Below, in pieces: positions 21,645-27,759 of a stretch of DNA of 27,759 nt. The stretch lies in the IMG/VR virus record IMGVR_UViG_3300023082_000032, positions 1 through 27,759 of that record. One strand, given 5' to 3'. The DNA is from a virus. The notes below the pieces were generated by a model, which saw only the letters and a program-made list of their open reading frames with translations, searched no databases and was not told the DNA's origin. Positions within the stretch are counted from its first letter, which is position 1; every line of letters begins with the position of its first letter. The position numbers and the translations under genes were made by a program.

Positions 21645-22933
21645 GCTTTTGAAACCTCGCCTATGGTTGATTCGGTGATGGTGCTCAAAGCCACGTCATC
21701 TGTGGTCTGTAGCTGATTGTCAGAATCTCCCGATCTAATGCCGGTCAATCCGTGAATCAGGGCAAACCCCTTTCCGTCTAGATGGGCATGCCACCGTTCC
21801 AACGCATCGCGCTTGCGTGCCATGACGTCGGACTGGATGTACACCTTCACGTTGTGGCCCATGGCGTGGTTGATCAGCAGCTCACCAATGAGGTGGTCGA
21901 TACCGATGTCTGCCCAGCCGGTACGGGCCACCTTGCGCAGGTCATGGCTAGTCCAGTCGCCTCTGCCCAACCGGGCGAACACTGCACTGGCCTGGCCTTC
22001 GCTGAGAGGTTTGCCACTGCGCGCCGGGAACACGAACTGTCCGTCGTAGCCGTTGGCGTGCTGCCAGTCGCGGTAACGAATCAGAAGCGCGCACATCTGC
22101 TCGGTCAGCGGCAGGTGATGCTCGATGCCGGTCTTGGTGTGCTTGCCAGGAATGAACCACTCCCGTTCGGCAAGGCTGATGTGCGACCACTGAGCCAGTC
22201 GGCTCTCACCGATGCGCGTGCCGTGGCAAAGCATCAGCAGCGCCAACATGGCGTCGCGTGGCTCGCTGTCGAAGACGTCATTCAGCTGCTTCAGAAGTGC
22301 CGGGAGCTGAACGCCACGCAACCGAGACGGCTTGATGCCCACTTTGGCCTTGGAGAAGTCGCTGAACTTGATGTCCTTCATCGGATTCGCCGAGATAAGC
22401 CGTAGCTTGAAGGCTTGGCGGAACGCCAGCGCCAACAGTTGAAACACCAGGCGCACATAGTCGATGGAGACGGTTTCCTGCATCGGCCACATCAACAGGG
22501 TGTCGAGCGTGGCCTTGTCGATGCTGGCCAGCGGCGTATCGCCCAGGCGCGGGATGAGGTGGCACTTGATCGCCGACGCACCGGTCTTTTTGCGCTTGTC
22601 CGACAGATTACGGTCACGCACCTGCCGGGCGGCGTACCAGTCCAGCAGCTCCTTGGTCGTGACCCATTTCGAGAGGTTGGAGCCAGCGCCAGCGTCGAGG
22701 CGCAAGCGGATGCCGGGCAATGCGGCGACAACCTGCTTGGCGTTCAAATCCGGGAAGTTGCCTATGTGATTCCACTTGCCCTTCGTGACCAGATACCAGG
22801 ATGCGCGAGCGCGATTGCGGGTGAAGCGCAGATACAGGCCCTTGTTCTCCACGTCGCGCAGATCCTGAACGTGCCCGCCAGCCTGACGCTTAATTTCAGG
22901 ATCGGTGATTTTTACTGCGGCTGTCCCGGTCAT
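21641..22933 (-). CDS. int: Tyrosine integrase
   Basis: A 430-residue site-specific recombinase. Residues 1-80 look like an arm-type DNA-binding domain (DUF4102-like, with 'K-G-L-Y-L-R-F' and 'W-Y-L-V-T-K-G-K'), and 85-190 like the SAM-like core-binding domain. The catalytic domain has R240 in 'H-G-T-R-I-G-E', a likely K267, H330 and R333 in 'S-H-D-L-R-K', H356 in 'L-L-I-N-H-A-M-G-H', and the nucleophile Y365. All key residues are present, so it should be active. About 65 residues after the active site form an extra C-terminal tail. Unusually it lies inside the early operon, overlapping the VRR-NUC gene before it and a small gene behind it. No attachment site fits beside it. Confidence 0.92.
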   Translation of the reverse strand: MTGTAAVKITDPEIKRQAGGHVQDLRDVENKGLYLRFTRNRARASWYLVTKGKWNHIGNFPDLNAKQVVAALPGIRLRLDAGAGSNLSKWVTTKELLDWYAARQVRDRNLSDKRKKTGASAIKCHLIPRLGDTPLASIDKATLDTLLMWPMQETVSIDYVRLVFQLLALAFRQAFKLRLISANPMKDIKFSDFSKAKVGIKPSRLRGVQLPALLKQLNDVFDSEPRDAMLALLMLCHGTRIGESRLAQWSHISLAEREWFIPGKHTKTGIEHHLPLTEQMCALLIRYRDWQHANGYDGQFVFPARSGKPLSEGQASAVFARLGRGDWTSHDLRKVARTGWADIGIDHLIGELLINHAMGHNVKVYIQSDVMARKRDALERWHAHLDGKGFALIHGLTGIRSGDSDNQLQTTDDVALSTITESTIGEVSKA

Positions 22934-23361
22934 GCTGCCACCTGAGTGCGGGGAAGTTTGAGGTATGCGGTCAACGCTTCCATGGCATCGGCATGACCAC
23001 GGCAGACGATCGCCAAGTAACCCTGCTCAGTCAGTGCATGCAGGCACGCGTCTTGGTTCGCGGATACAGGCGAGTCATGCGGCGGCGTGGCCTTGAACTC
23101 CAGATACAGACCGAAGAAGCCGCCGCGCGCCATCGGCAGAATGAGGTCGGGGATTCCGGCCTTCACGCCCTGCTTCTTCAACTCGATGGCAACGAGCTTG
23201 TGCCGGTGCCCGCCATTGGGAACGTGGAAGATCAGCTTGGCCGCCAGTGGATGACGCAGCGCCAACTCCAGCAGCAAGGCTTTCTGCTCCATGCCTTCCC
23301 AGTCGATTGGCTTGGCGCGGGGCACCTTCGGCTTGAAGGCTTTCATGGAGAGTGCTTTCAA
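22930..23361 (-). CDS. VRR-NUC domain nuclease
   Basis: A 143-residue protein with the PD-(D/E)xK pattern of the VRR-NUC family: 'V-P-N-G-G-H-R' (residues 48-54), 'G-I-P-D' (69-72), 'Y-L-E-F-K' (86-90) and Q103. D72, E88 and K90 are the presumed metal and catalytic residues. Stand-alone VRR-NUC proteins of this length in phages are thought to cut branched DNA such as Holliday junctions. The start is TTG overlapping the preceding stop (TTGA) with AAGGTGG upstream; an in-frame ATG five codons later is the alternative. It could resolve replication or recombination intermediates before packaging. Confidence 0.88.
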   Translation of the reverse strand: MKALSMKAFKPKVPRAKPIDWEGMEQKALLLELALRHPLAAKLIFHVPNGGHRHKLVAIELKKQGVKAGIPDLILPMARGGFFGLYLEFKATPPHDSPVSANQDACLHALTEQGYLAIVCRGHADAMEALTAYLKLPRTQVAA

Positions 23362-23663
23362 GCGGCCACCTTCCCTTCCGCAACCAGAATGTCGATGGTC
23401 CGGACCACGCCTTCCATGTGCATGACGCGCAGTTCATCGCGGCTGAATTCAGTCTTCGCCCGAGCGTCGACAGCATCGTGACAAGCGCTGCAAGACCAGG
23501 CGCCCTGCAAGTCGTTTGGCTTTAAGCCCGCGCCGCAGCGGGTGCCGGCCATGCGGAAATGCGCGAGGATAGTGGTGTCCGAATCACCATTGCAGATGCC
23601 GGGCACGCGAATCTGGCAGTCCCGGCCGCGCGCCGCCTTCGTCAGCTTGGTCTGCCTGCTCAT
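23358..23663 (-). CDS. YbcO-like (DUF1364) nuclease
   Basis: A 101-residue protein similar to E. coli prophage YbcO (96 residues). It has 'R-D-C-Q-I-R-V-P-G-I-C-N-G' (15-26), 'I-L-A-H-F-R-M-A-G' (32-40), 'K-P-N-D' and 'C-S-A-C-H-D-A-V-D' (58-66), which together form a zinc/HNH-like centre. YbcO is reported as a DNA endonuclease. The ATG at 23663 overlaps the membrane gene stop (ATGA); the longer open frame upstream of it has no typical coding features. It is directly coupled to a second nuclease gene, suggesting a joint role in DNA processing. Confidence 0.85.
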   Translation of the reverse strand: MSRQTKLTKAARGRDCQIRVPGICNGDSDTTILAHFRMAGTRCGAGLKPNDLQGAWSCSACHDAVDARAKTEFSRDELRVMHMEGVVRTIDILVAEGKVAA

Positions 23664-23992
23664 CCCGCGATCTCCGAACGTGGCGTGACTGACCAATCGC
23701 CAATGCCGTTCCACACACCCTCGCCACCCATGTGAGAAATGGTGCGGGCCGGCGAACCCATTTCGATCAGCAGAAAAGCGAACCAGATTTGCGGCGCATA
23801 TATCCAATGCGGGAATTTCCGCGCCTTGAATCCATGCACCCTGCCGCAGGCCCAAGCAAAGCGCGTGAATGATGCAGCGGCTACAACGGCGTACACCAAG
23901 CGGCCAAAGCATTTCGCGGCCACCCAAGTCAGCCAAAAATTGGCTGCGAAGCCGCATGCGACGACCCAATAGACGTACCATTCCACCGTCAC
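23660..23992 (-). CDS. Small membrane protein of the early operon
   Basis: A protein of about 110 residues. I place the start at GTG 23992, which overlaps the stop of the 36-residue gene (GTGA) and follows GGGGGTGG; a GTG at 24043 would add 17 residues. Two hydrophobic segments rich in Trp, Phe, Val and Ala (about residues 5-25 and 33-50) and a weaker one near 70-82 suggest an inner membrane protein. It ends with an ATGA overlap with the YbcO-like gene. No family or function was recognised. Confidence 0.6.
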   Translation of the reverse strand: MTVEWYVYWVVACGFAANFWLTWVAAKCFGRLVYAVVAAASFTRFAWACGRVHGFKARKFPHWIYAPQIWFAFLLIEMGSPARTISHMGGEGVWNGIGDWSVTPRSEIAG

Positions 23993-24099
23993 AGTCCACC
24001 CCCAAAATGCAGATGCGCAGTGCTCGGCTCCAGGTACACGCACTCCATCGTTCCGGAGAGGCAGTGAAGGACATTGATGATTCGGCTGAACAGGTTCAT
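23989..24099 (-). CDS. 36-residue small protein
   Basis: The frame begins with ATG overlapping the DUF3310 stop (ATGA) and ends with TGA overlapping the next GTG (GTGA). AAGG lies at ribosome binding distance. The product starts M-N-L-F-S-R-I-I-N-V-L and ends H-L-H-F-G-G-G-L. It has an amphipathic start and a polar end. The exact overlaps on both sides, in a chain of coupled genes, are the main support. Confidence 0.55.
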   Translation of the reverse strand: MNLFSRIINVLHCLSGTMECVYLEPSTAHLHFGGGL

Positions 24100-24320
24100 T
24101 GCGACAGACCCTTTGCTTCAGTTTCGAGCTCGATCAGCATTTCGATGAAATGCTTGGCCTTCTCCAAGTCCGCGAGGCCGCCCTTCTCACGCCAGCGGGT
24201 CACATACTTGATGACACTGCCCTCGGCAAACGGAATGCCGTTGGCGTGGATGTACTGGATCGGCTGGATCTTCAGTCCTTTGTAATGGCCGCCAGCAACC
24301 TGCGTGTTGAGTGCGCTCAC
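24096..24320 (-). CDS. DUF3310 family protein
   Basis: A 74-residue protein with the DUF3310 pattern: 'G-G-H-Y' near residue 10, 'Q-P-I-Q-Y-I' at 19-24, 'F-A-E-G-S-V-I-K-Y-V-T-R-W' at 31-43 and 'K-G-G-L-A-D-L-E-K-A-K-H' at 46-57. Proteins of this family are common in phages and are sometimes fused or annotated next to nucleotide kinases; a role in nucleotide metabolism is suspected but not proven. It begins with GTG overlapping the preceding stop (GTGA). Confidence 0.85.
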   Translation of the reverse strand: MSALNTQVAGGHYKGLKIQPIQYIHANGIPFAEGSVIKYVTRWREKGGLADLEKAKHFIEMLIELETEAKGLSQ

Positions 24321-24829
24321 TGTGCAATCCCCTTCAACAAAGCCTGGAGCTGCTTGAGCTTGCCGAGCGCCTCCGCGTTGCTATCGCGCTCCACTTCAAC
24401 CGAAAGAGCCACCTCTTCGATGCGCAGGGACAAGGACTTCAGGCGCGCGGTGATTTCACCCGCCAACCCAACCACCTCAGCGGACAGCCCAGCCAACGCG
24501 TCCAAAGCGGGGATATCTGCCTTCTTGATCGGGACCACGGTTTCAGACGCTACTTTCGGCATGGGCTGCTCGCTTTTAGGTTTGAGGGTGAGTGCGTCAC
24601 GCTGGAACTTGCCGCCAGACGGCTCGCGGATGATCCCGGCATCCTTCAGCTCACAGAGGGCGCGGCGGATTGCGTGTGCGGAGACGGTCGTGGCGTTCGC
24701 AGCAAGCGCGGCGCCGTGGATGTCATGTGCGCTCCAGCATTCTTGAATCGGGATATGGACGAATACCTTCCGCGCGATTGAGGACTGGCCGGACAGGAGC
24801 TGATGCAGACGAGCTTCAGTGAGTGCCAT
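24317..24829 (-). CDS. Winged-helix protein with C-terminal coiled coil
   Basis: A 170-residue protein from the ATG at 24829, which follows GGAGG by six bases and overlaps the end of the P-like gene by 14 bases. Residues about 28-65 resemble a winged helix: 'W-S-A-H-D-I-H-G-A-A-L' , then 'A-I-R-R-A-L-C-E-L-K-D-A-G-I-I-R'. A Lys/Pro linker follows and then a long helical region (about 105-168) with heptad-like Leu spacing. It may regulate the early operon or assist replication. The open frame extends further upstream, but that part overlaps the P-like gene and is not coding-like. Confidence 0.7.
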   Translation of the reverse strand: MALTEARLHQLLSGQSSIARKVFVHIPIQECWSAHDIHGAALAANATTVSAHAIRRALCELKDAGIIREPSGGKFQRDALTLKPKSEQPMPKVASETVVPIKKADIPALDALAGLSAEVVGLAGEITARLKSLSLRIEEVALSVEVERDSNAEALGKLKQLQALLKGIAQ

Positions 24830-25532
24830 TAGCGACCTCCACGACAGGACGGGCAGCAACCGATCGGCGAGCGCGCAGTTCGGCCAAAGCTTTGTTGCCG
24901 ACCTCCGGGGTAATTTTTGATGGCGGTGCCAGCTCAGCAACGGGCACGGACGCAATCTGCTCGCCGCGCCAGACCTTGTTAACCTGGACCATGTAGCGCT
25001 TTTCAAAGCTAGCCAAGCCAAGCTCACGGGAAAGCAGCGGGAGACTGTGGAAGCCAGCGGCCGCTGTGGCGTGATAAACCGCAGGGTGAAACCACTTTGC
25101 AGAGTCGCGCATCGCTGGGTGGCAGTTGCGCAGCGCCTGCTCGTATGCGGATTCAAGGCTTGGGAGATTCAACATTTCCGGCGTAGGCACACATCCTTGA
25201 ATGAACTTGCCCACGCTGGGGATGAAGTCGGAAGCCTCGGCGCGGCAACGCATCAGGCCGATATTGATCTGTTCCTGAGTGCAGATGCCGTTCTCGATGA
25301 AGCCCTGAAGCCAGGTCTTTTTCGATTCCAGGTAGGACTTCTTATCCGGCCACGCTTGGCGCCATGCCGTGCGAATCGAGCGCAATTCTTTGAACAGATG
25401 GTTGATTACCTGCCCGGTCTGGCGAGCCTGATCCTGTTTGGCCTGGGCAGACACGTCAGTGCCCGCTTCGACGAACTCACCGGCGTGAACCTTGGTCATC
25501 GCGGATGCTGCGTAGGAGGCGACCGTCTTCAT
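24816..25532 (-). CDS. Replication protein P-like (helicase loader)
   Basis: A 238-residue protein, close to lambda P (233), following directly behind the O-like initiator. The middle part 'W-R-Q-A-W', 'G-I-C-T-Q-E-Q-I-N-I-G-L-M-R-C-R' and 'F-I-P-S-V-G-K-F-I-Q-G-C' (about 57-117) agrees with the phage lambda P family. P proteins bind the host DnaB helicase and deliver it to the origin. The ATG overlaps the O-like stop as ATGA. The C-terminal 40 residues are Ala/Arg/Val-rich and less ordered. Confidence 0.88.
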   Translation of the reverse strand: MKTVASYAASAMTKVHAGEFVEAGTDVSAQAKQDQARQTGQVINHLFKELRSIRTAWRQAWPDKKSYLESKKTWLQGFIENGICTQEQINIGLMRCRAEASDFIPSVGKFIQGCVPTPEMLNLPSLESAYEQALRNCHPAMRDSAKWFHPAVYHATAAAGFHSLPLLSRELGLASFEKRYMVQVNKVWRGEQIASVPVAELAPPSKITPEVGNKALAELRARRSVAARPVVEVANGTH

Positions 25533-26323
25533 GACTTCACCCCGTCCATCCAGCTGGTGTCATCGTCGTCGGTGCTGTCCACAGTCGATGTCGCGCCTGC
25601 ACTGGTGGTGCGGTCACGCTTGATCCAGGAGGCGAGGCGGTATGCCCATCCGCCGTTGCTGTCAACAGTGCCAGGGCGTGCCAGGTAAAAACCCTTGAAA
25701 CTGGCAATCAGCTTGGCGGTTGCCGCATCAGCTGGCAGCGCAGCTATTTGCAGTTGAGCGGACAGCGCCTTGGCCGATGGTTCCCAGCCGGCGAACATGG
25801 CGAAGCGCTGACGGTCGTCGGCGGGTTGCAAGGCCTCGCCGTCTTGCTCGGCGACAGCGTTCAAAATCTCGCGCTGCTGCTGCTCTTCGGTTACCTGATG
25901 GTTAAGTGATGTATTGGGTGCAGATTCTGCACCCCGATCTGTCGAATTCTGCACCCCGGTCTGTTGCTGGTTGCACCCCGTGACGTCATCTGCACCCCGC
26001 TTTGAACGGGGTGCAGCGTTTGCACCCCGACCAAGCTGAAGGTCATAGACGACTGGGCGGCGGTCATGTCGTTCGATGTACACGGCAGCCAATGCCTGAT
26101 TGCCGCGAACGATGAAACCGCCCTCTTCCAACAGGTCCAACTTGTAACGGACGGTGCGTTCGGAAAGGCCGGTGTCTTCGCTCAGGGTGTTCGCAGATGG
26201 ATATGCGCCACGACCATCCGAACTGGCGTAGTTGCCCAGGCACAGCAGTACGTGACGCGCGCTTGAATCAGAGAGTTGGGTCTTGGCGATCTGAAGCGCC
26301 CAGGCCATAGCTTGAACACTCAC
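25529..26323 (-). CDS. O-like replication initiator with HTH and DnaT-like domains
   Basis: A 264-residue protein starting with GTG (GTGA overlap with the Rha gene; GGAG lies seven bases upstream). Residues about 5-90 form a winged helix-turn-helix: 'A-R-H-V-L-L-C-L-G-N-Y-A' and 'Y-P-S-A-N-T-L-S-E-D-T-G-L-S-E-R-T-V-R'. A linker at about 99-140 is encoded by the iteron cluster. Residues about 172-240 resemble the DnaT-like ssDNA-binding domain ('F-A-G-W-E-P-S' ... 'N-G-G-W-A-Y-R-L-A-S-W-I'). An Asp-rich tail follows. It probably binds the iterons in its own gene and opens the origin, as lambda O does, then hands over to the P-like loader. Confidence 0.85.
   Translation of the reverse strand: MSVQAMAWALQIAKTQLSDSSARHVLLCLGNYASSDGRGAYPSANTLSEDTGLSERTVRYKLDLLEEGGFIVRGNQALAAVYIERHDRRPVVYDLQLGRGANAAPRSKRGADDVTGCNQQQTGVQNSTDRGAESAPNTSLNHQVTEEQQQREILNAVAEQDGEALQPADDRQRFAMFAGWEPSAKALSAQLQIAALPADAATAKLIASFKGFYLARPGTVDSNGGWAYRLASWIKRDRTTSAGATSTVDSTDDDDTSWMDGVKS
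25928..26029. repeat. Iteron cluster, probable phage replication origin
   Basis: The 9-mer TGCACCCCG occurs at 25928, 25950, 25972, 25991 and 26021, and once inverted (CGGGGTGCA) at 26007. The first two copies share a longer ATTC prefix. Spacings of the first three are 22 bases, about two helical turns. A degenerate inverted half copy (GGGTGCA) is at 25916. Read as protein the copies fall in all three codon phases (R-G-A, G-C-N, G-V-Q), so the DNA, not the peptide, is repeated. Confidence 0.8.
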
Positions 26324-27069
26324 AGTGCAGCTCCATTCAGTTTTTCGGCCAGCAGCGCCAACCCTTTTGGCGTGATGAGAGCATCGAACGCGGCGCGCTC
26401 AATGCCGGTCTCTGGGTCTGGCTTCAGCGCAGTGACCTTGTGCCTCATCAGTCCGGCGGTGATACGCGGCTGATAGGCAACCCAACGGCTTGTACCGCGG
26501 CGGCGGAAGATCCACCTGCTGGCCTGCAGCCAGTCGAACAGCTTGGAAGGCTGCACCTGCAACTGCTTGGCGGCATCAGTGATGCAGATCGCGCCGCCAG
26601 CGCCAGCAAGACGCTGTATCGCGGCGACCTTCGGGGCTTGCCGCTTGATGAGCTGTTGCAACTGCTGGTTCTGCTCAGCCTGCTGGGTTGCCAAGCGCAT
26701 CGCTTCGAGGAATGTAGTGGGGATTTGGAGCTGGCCGACAACTCGCCCTTCCAGCTCATGCCAGCGCCGGATGACTTTCATACGCATCGGAGCGCTGTAG
26801 CCGGTCAGCAGGCAATCGGTATGCTCACGGTCAAGCAGGTATTCCGTCTGGCTACGATTCTGGGCGTCTTGATAGATGCGCTCAAAACTGAGCGCATCTA
26901 CGTTCAGCTCTGAAAGCATGGCGAGCACATCGCGCTTCACGTTTTTATGAAGCTTCCCGGTCAGCTCTGCAATTTCGCGCGAAGACATGAACTGGCGCGT
27001 CATGTGTTGCTGCTGGTGAACAACTGACGAATCAGGCGCCCTATTGCTCTGGGTGGTCGTGGTGTGCAT
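26320..27069 (-). CDS. Rha-family phage regulator with C-terminal KilA/ANT-like domain
   Basis: A 249-residue protein from the ATG at 27069, which follows GGAG by seven bases; an in-frame GTG at 27111 lies inside a hairpin and is less likely. Residues about 23-110 match the Rha N-terminal domain: 'S-S-R-E-I-A-E-L-T-G-K-L-H-K-N-V-K-R-D-V' and 'Y-L-L-D-R-E-H-T-D-C-L-L-T-G-Y'. A Gln-rich helix follows (about 125-145), then an antirepressor-type C-terminal domain ('D-A-A-K-Q-L-Q-V-Q-P-S-K-L-F-D-W-L'). Rha proteins regulate lytic growth in several lambdoid phages. It stands between the CII-like and O-like genes. Confidence 0.85.
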   Translation of the reverse strand: MHTTTTQSNRAPDSSVVHQQQHMTRQFMSSREIAELTGKLHKNVKRDVLAMLSELNVDALSFERIYQDAQNRSQTEYLLDREHTDCLLTGYSAPMRMKVIRRWHELEGRVVGQLQIPTTFLEAMRLATQQAEQNQQLQQLIKRQAPKVAAIQRLAGAGGAICITDAAKQLQVQPSKLFDWLQASRWIFRRRGTSRWVAYQPRITAGLMRHKVTALKPDPETGIERAAFDALITPKGLALLAEKLNGAAL

Positions 27070-27096
27070 AATCGGCTCCACAAGTGTTGTTGAAGA

Positions 27097-27121
27097 AGCC
27101 GGTCTAGCCACCGGCTTTTTT
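27097..27121. terminator. Hairpin between the CII-like and Rha genes
   Basis: A 7-bp perfect stem (AGCCGGT/ACCGGCT) with a six-base loop is followed by six T on the plus strand and by TCTTC on the minus strand. It is a good terminator for rightward transcription and a weak one for the early operon. For the early operon it would act like lambda tR1, needing antitermination or being leaky. Confidence 0.65.
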
Positions 27122-27133
27122 ATTGCCTGCGAT

Positions 27134-27556
27134 TTAAGCGACCTTGATGGAAGCCTTCAGCTGAGCCAGCGCATTCTCGGCGTGGGCGATCTCTTTCAAG
27201 ATTCGGGCGCGCTCTACCTGATCGACTCGACCGTCAGCCATGGCCGAGTGCGTCTCGACAGTGACCTCAGCGAACTCCAGGGTTGCGCGGCCTAGTGCCT
27301 GGTGGATGTCAATTGGCACTGGCTCAGCCGCTTTCACGATCGTGTAACCAAACTCACCAGCGAGAGCAGCCAACGGGCGGATGTCACCGGTATGCAGAAG
27401 CAGGGCGTACAAGTGCTTAACGTTGAACCAGGCGCCGTCGTAATTCGCGTTGGCACGCTGAAGCAGGCTTACCGGCGGCATGTTCATGAGCGTCGCGAGG
27501 CTCTTGGTCTCAGCCTCTTCAACCACCGCGTCACAAGCCTTCAGAAAACTTTGCAT
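27134..27556 (-). CDS. CII-like phage regulatory protein (CP76 family)
   Basis: A 140-residue protein resembling the CP76/CII-type regulators of Pseudomonas and related prophages: an N-terminal helical 'F-L-K-A-C-D-A-V-V-E-E-A', then 'L-A-T-L-M-N-M-P-P-V-S-L-L-Q-R-A-N' as DNA-binding helices (about 20-36), 'F-N-V-K-H-L-Y-A-L-L-L-H-T-G-D' (44-58), and a C-terminal charged helix with heptads. Such proteins follow cro and take part in the lysis-lysogeny decision by activating lysogeny promoters. This gene is second in the early operon, after the Cro-like gene. A terminator-like hairpin separates it from the Rha gene. Confidence 0.82.
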   Translation of the reverse strand: MQSFLKACDAVVEEAETKSLATLMNMPPVSLLQRANANYDGAWFNVKHLYALLLHTGDIRPLAALAGEFGYTIVKAAEPVPIDIHQALGRATLEFAEVTVETHSAMADGRVDQVERARILKEIAHAENALAQLKASIKVA

Positions 27557-27586
27557 TCATAAAACCCCGAGTTTGTTTATGTGGCG

Positions 27587-27600
27587 GCGTGCCATCACGC
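27587..27600 (-). repeat. Short hairpin between the Cro-like and CII-like genes
   Basis: GCGTG and CACGC form a 5-bp stem with a four-base loop in the 88-base gap between the two regulator genes. The site corresponds to that of nutR in lambda, and a loose boxA-like CGCTCCAT lies upstream in the minus strand. The loop is not purine-rich like boxB, so this is only a weak candidate. Confidence 0.25.
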
Positions 27601-27644
27601 GTATCAAGATGTGTCCCATGGAGCGGAACTAGAGGGACGCCTAC

Positions 27645-27759
27645 TCAGGCCACCATTTCGGCCCAAGGAAATGCGGGACAAAGGGACTCTTTTTTAAAAG
27701 CGCCTTCCGTTTGATCTTCAGCCCGCTTGGCAATGACAGGAGACATGCCGTGCTTGCCC
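27645..27759 (-). CDS. Cro/YdaS-like repressor, C-terminal part (cut by window edge)
   Basis: The last 37 codons of a gene enter from the right edge. The sequence runs 'M-S-P-V-I-A-K-R-A-E-D-Q-T-E-G-A-F-K-K-E-S-L' and stops soon after. This is the pattern of the C-terminal half of YdaS/Cro-type helix-turn-helix proteins, where 'S-x-x-x-A-x-x-I/A-E-x-x-T-x-G-A-x-x-R/K-x-x-L-x-P' is common. In position it matches cro of lambda: first gene of the early operon, before the CII-like gene. Another frame is open over part of the same stretch but is less protein-like. Confidence 0.65.
   Translation of the reverse strand, partial: GKHGMSPVIAKRAEDQTEGAFKKESLCPAFPWAEMVA

Noticed and set aside
21782-22405. 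A 207-codon open frame on the plus strand
   Set aside because: It is antisense to the integrase catalytic region, where all key residues are intact on the minus strand.
23664-24074. N-terminal extension of the YbcO-like gene
   Set aside because: It overlaps the membrane gene in another frame and adds sequence unlike the family. The ATG at 23663 is set by an ATGA overlap and family length.
24830-25156. N-terminal extension of the winged-helix gene
   Set aside because: The open frame continues upstream, but this part overlaps the P-like gene, has no ribosome binding site and is Arg/Thr/Ser-rich. The ATG at 24829 has GGAGG before it.
25916-26030. CRISPR-like short repeats
   Set aside because: The repeats are only 9 bases, unevenly spaced, one is inverted, and they lie inside a coding gene. 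Iterons explain them better.
27557-27644. A cI repressor operator region
   Set aside because: The gap lies between the Cro-like and CII-like genes. Operators and a divergent repressor gene would be expected to the right of the window, upstream of the Cro-like gene.
1-27759. tRNA genes or a tRNA-type attachment site
   Set aside because: I saw no cloverleaf-like sequence or typical T-arm motif on either strand by eye. A dedicated tRNA scan would be decisive.

Overview
The window is a stretch of a lambda-type temperate siphophage or prophage. The host is most likely a Pseudomonas, judging by the GC-rich codon use, the gene order, and the resemblance of several proteins to those of Pseudomonas prophages. 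That host call rests on recognition, not on a search. No bacterial housekeeping gene and no tRNA is visible. Every gene I accept lies on the minus strand, so transcription runs from the right edge to the left edge.

Early region (27759 to about 20730, in transcription order): the end of a Cro/YdaS-like repressor, a CII-like regulator, a Rha-family protein, an O-like replication initiator with an iteron cluster inside its gene, and a P-like helicase loader. Then come a winged-helix protein, DUF3310, a 36-aa ORF, a small membrane protein, a YbcO-like nuclease, a VRR-NUC nuclease, a tyrosine integrase, a 57-aa ORF, a Cys-cluster protein and a Q-like antiterminator. From the Rha gene to the Cys-cluster gene nearly every stop codon overlaps the next start (ATGA, GTGA or TTGA). 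This chain exposes small genes that a length cut-off would miss. A DUF2971 gene of lower GC follows Q and looks like an inserted moron.

Late control and lysis/packaging region (about 19920 to 15450): a good sigma70-type promoter lies directly behind the DUF2971 gene and is followed by two intrinsic terminators, which is the layout of a lambda pR'/tR' late switch. Next come two membrane-anchored coiled-coil proteins that may act in lysis, a 43-aa protein, a virion-assembly-like protein, a 250-bp non-coding stretch likely to hold cos, and the small and large terminase subunits.

Head and tail region (15447 to 1): gpW, portal, S49 protease/scaffold, decoration protein D, capsid protein E, FII-like and terminator-like neck proteins, tail tube, and a tail chaperone with a candidate -1 frameshift extension. 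These are followed by a tape measure protein, a membrane zinc-ribbon moron, a tail hub and three distal tail proteins. Intrinsic terminators lie inside this operon after decoration protein D, after the tail tube gene and after the moron.

The most notable non-protein signals are six 9-bp iterons in the O gene that occupy all three codon phases, a long hairpin that would mask the ribosome binding site of the tail-region moron and that holds a candidate promoter, the chaperone slippery heptamer, and the phased repeats in the presumed cos region. No classical endolysin is visible. The gene cut off at the left edge could be one, but only seven codons are present.
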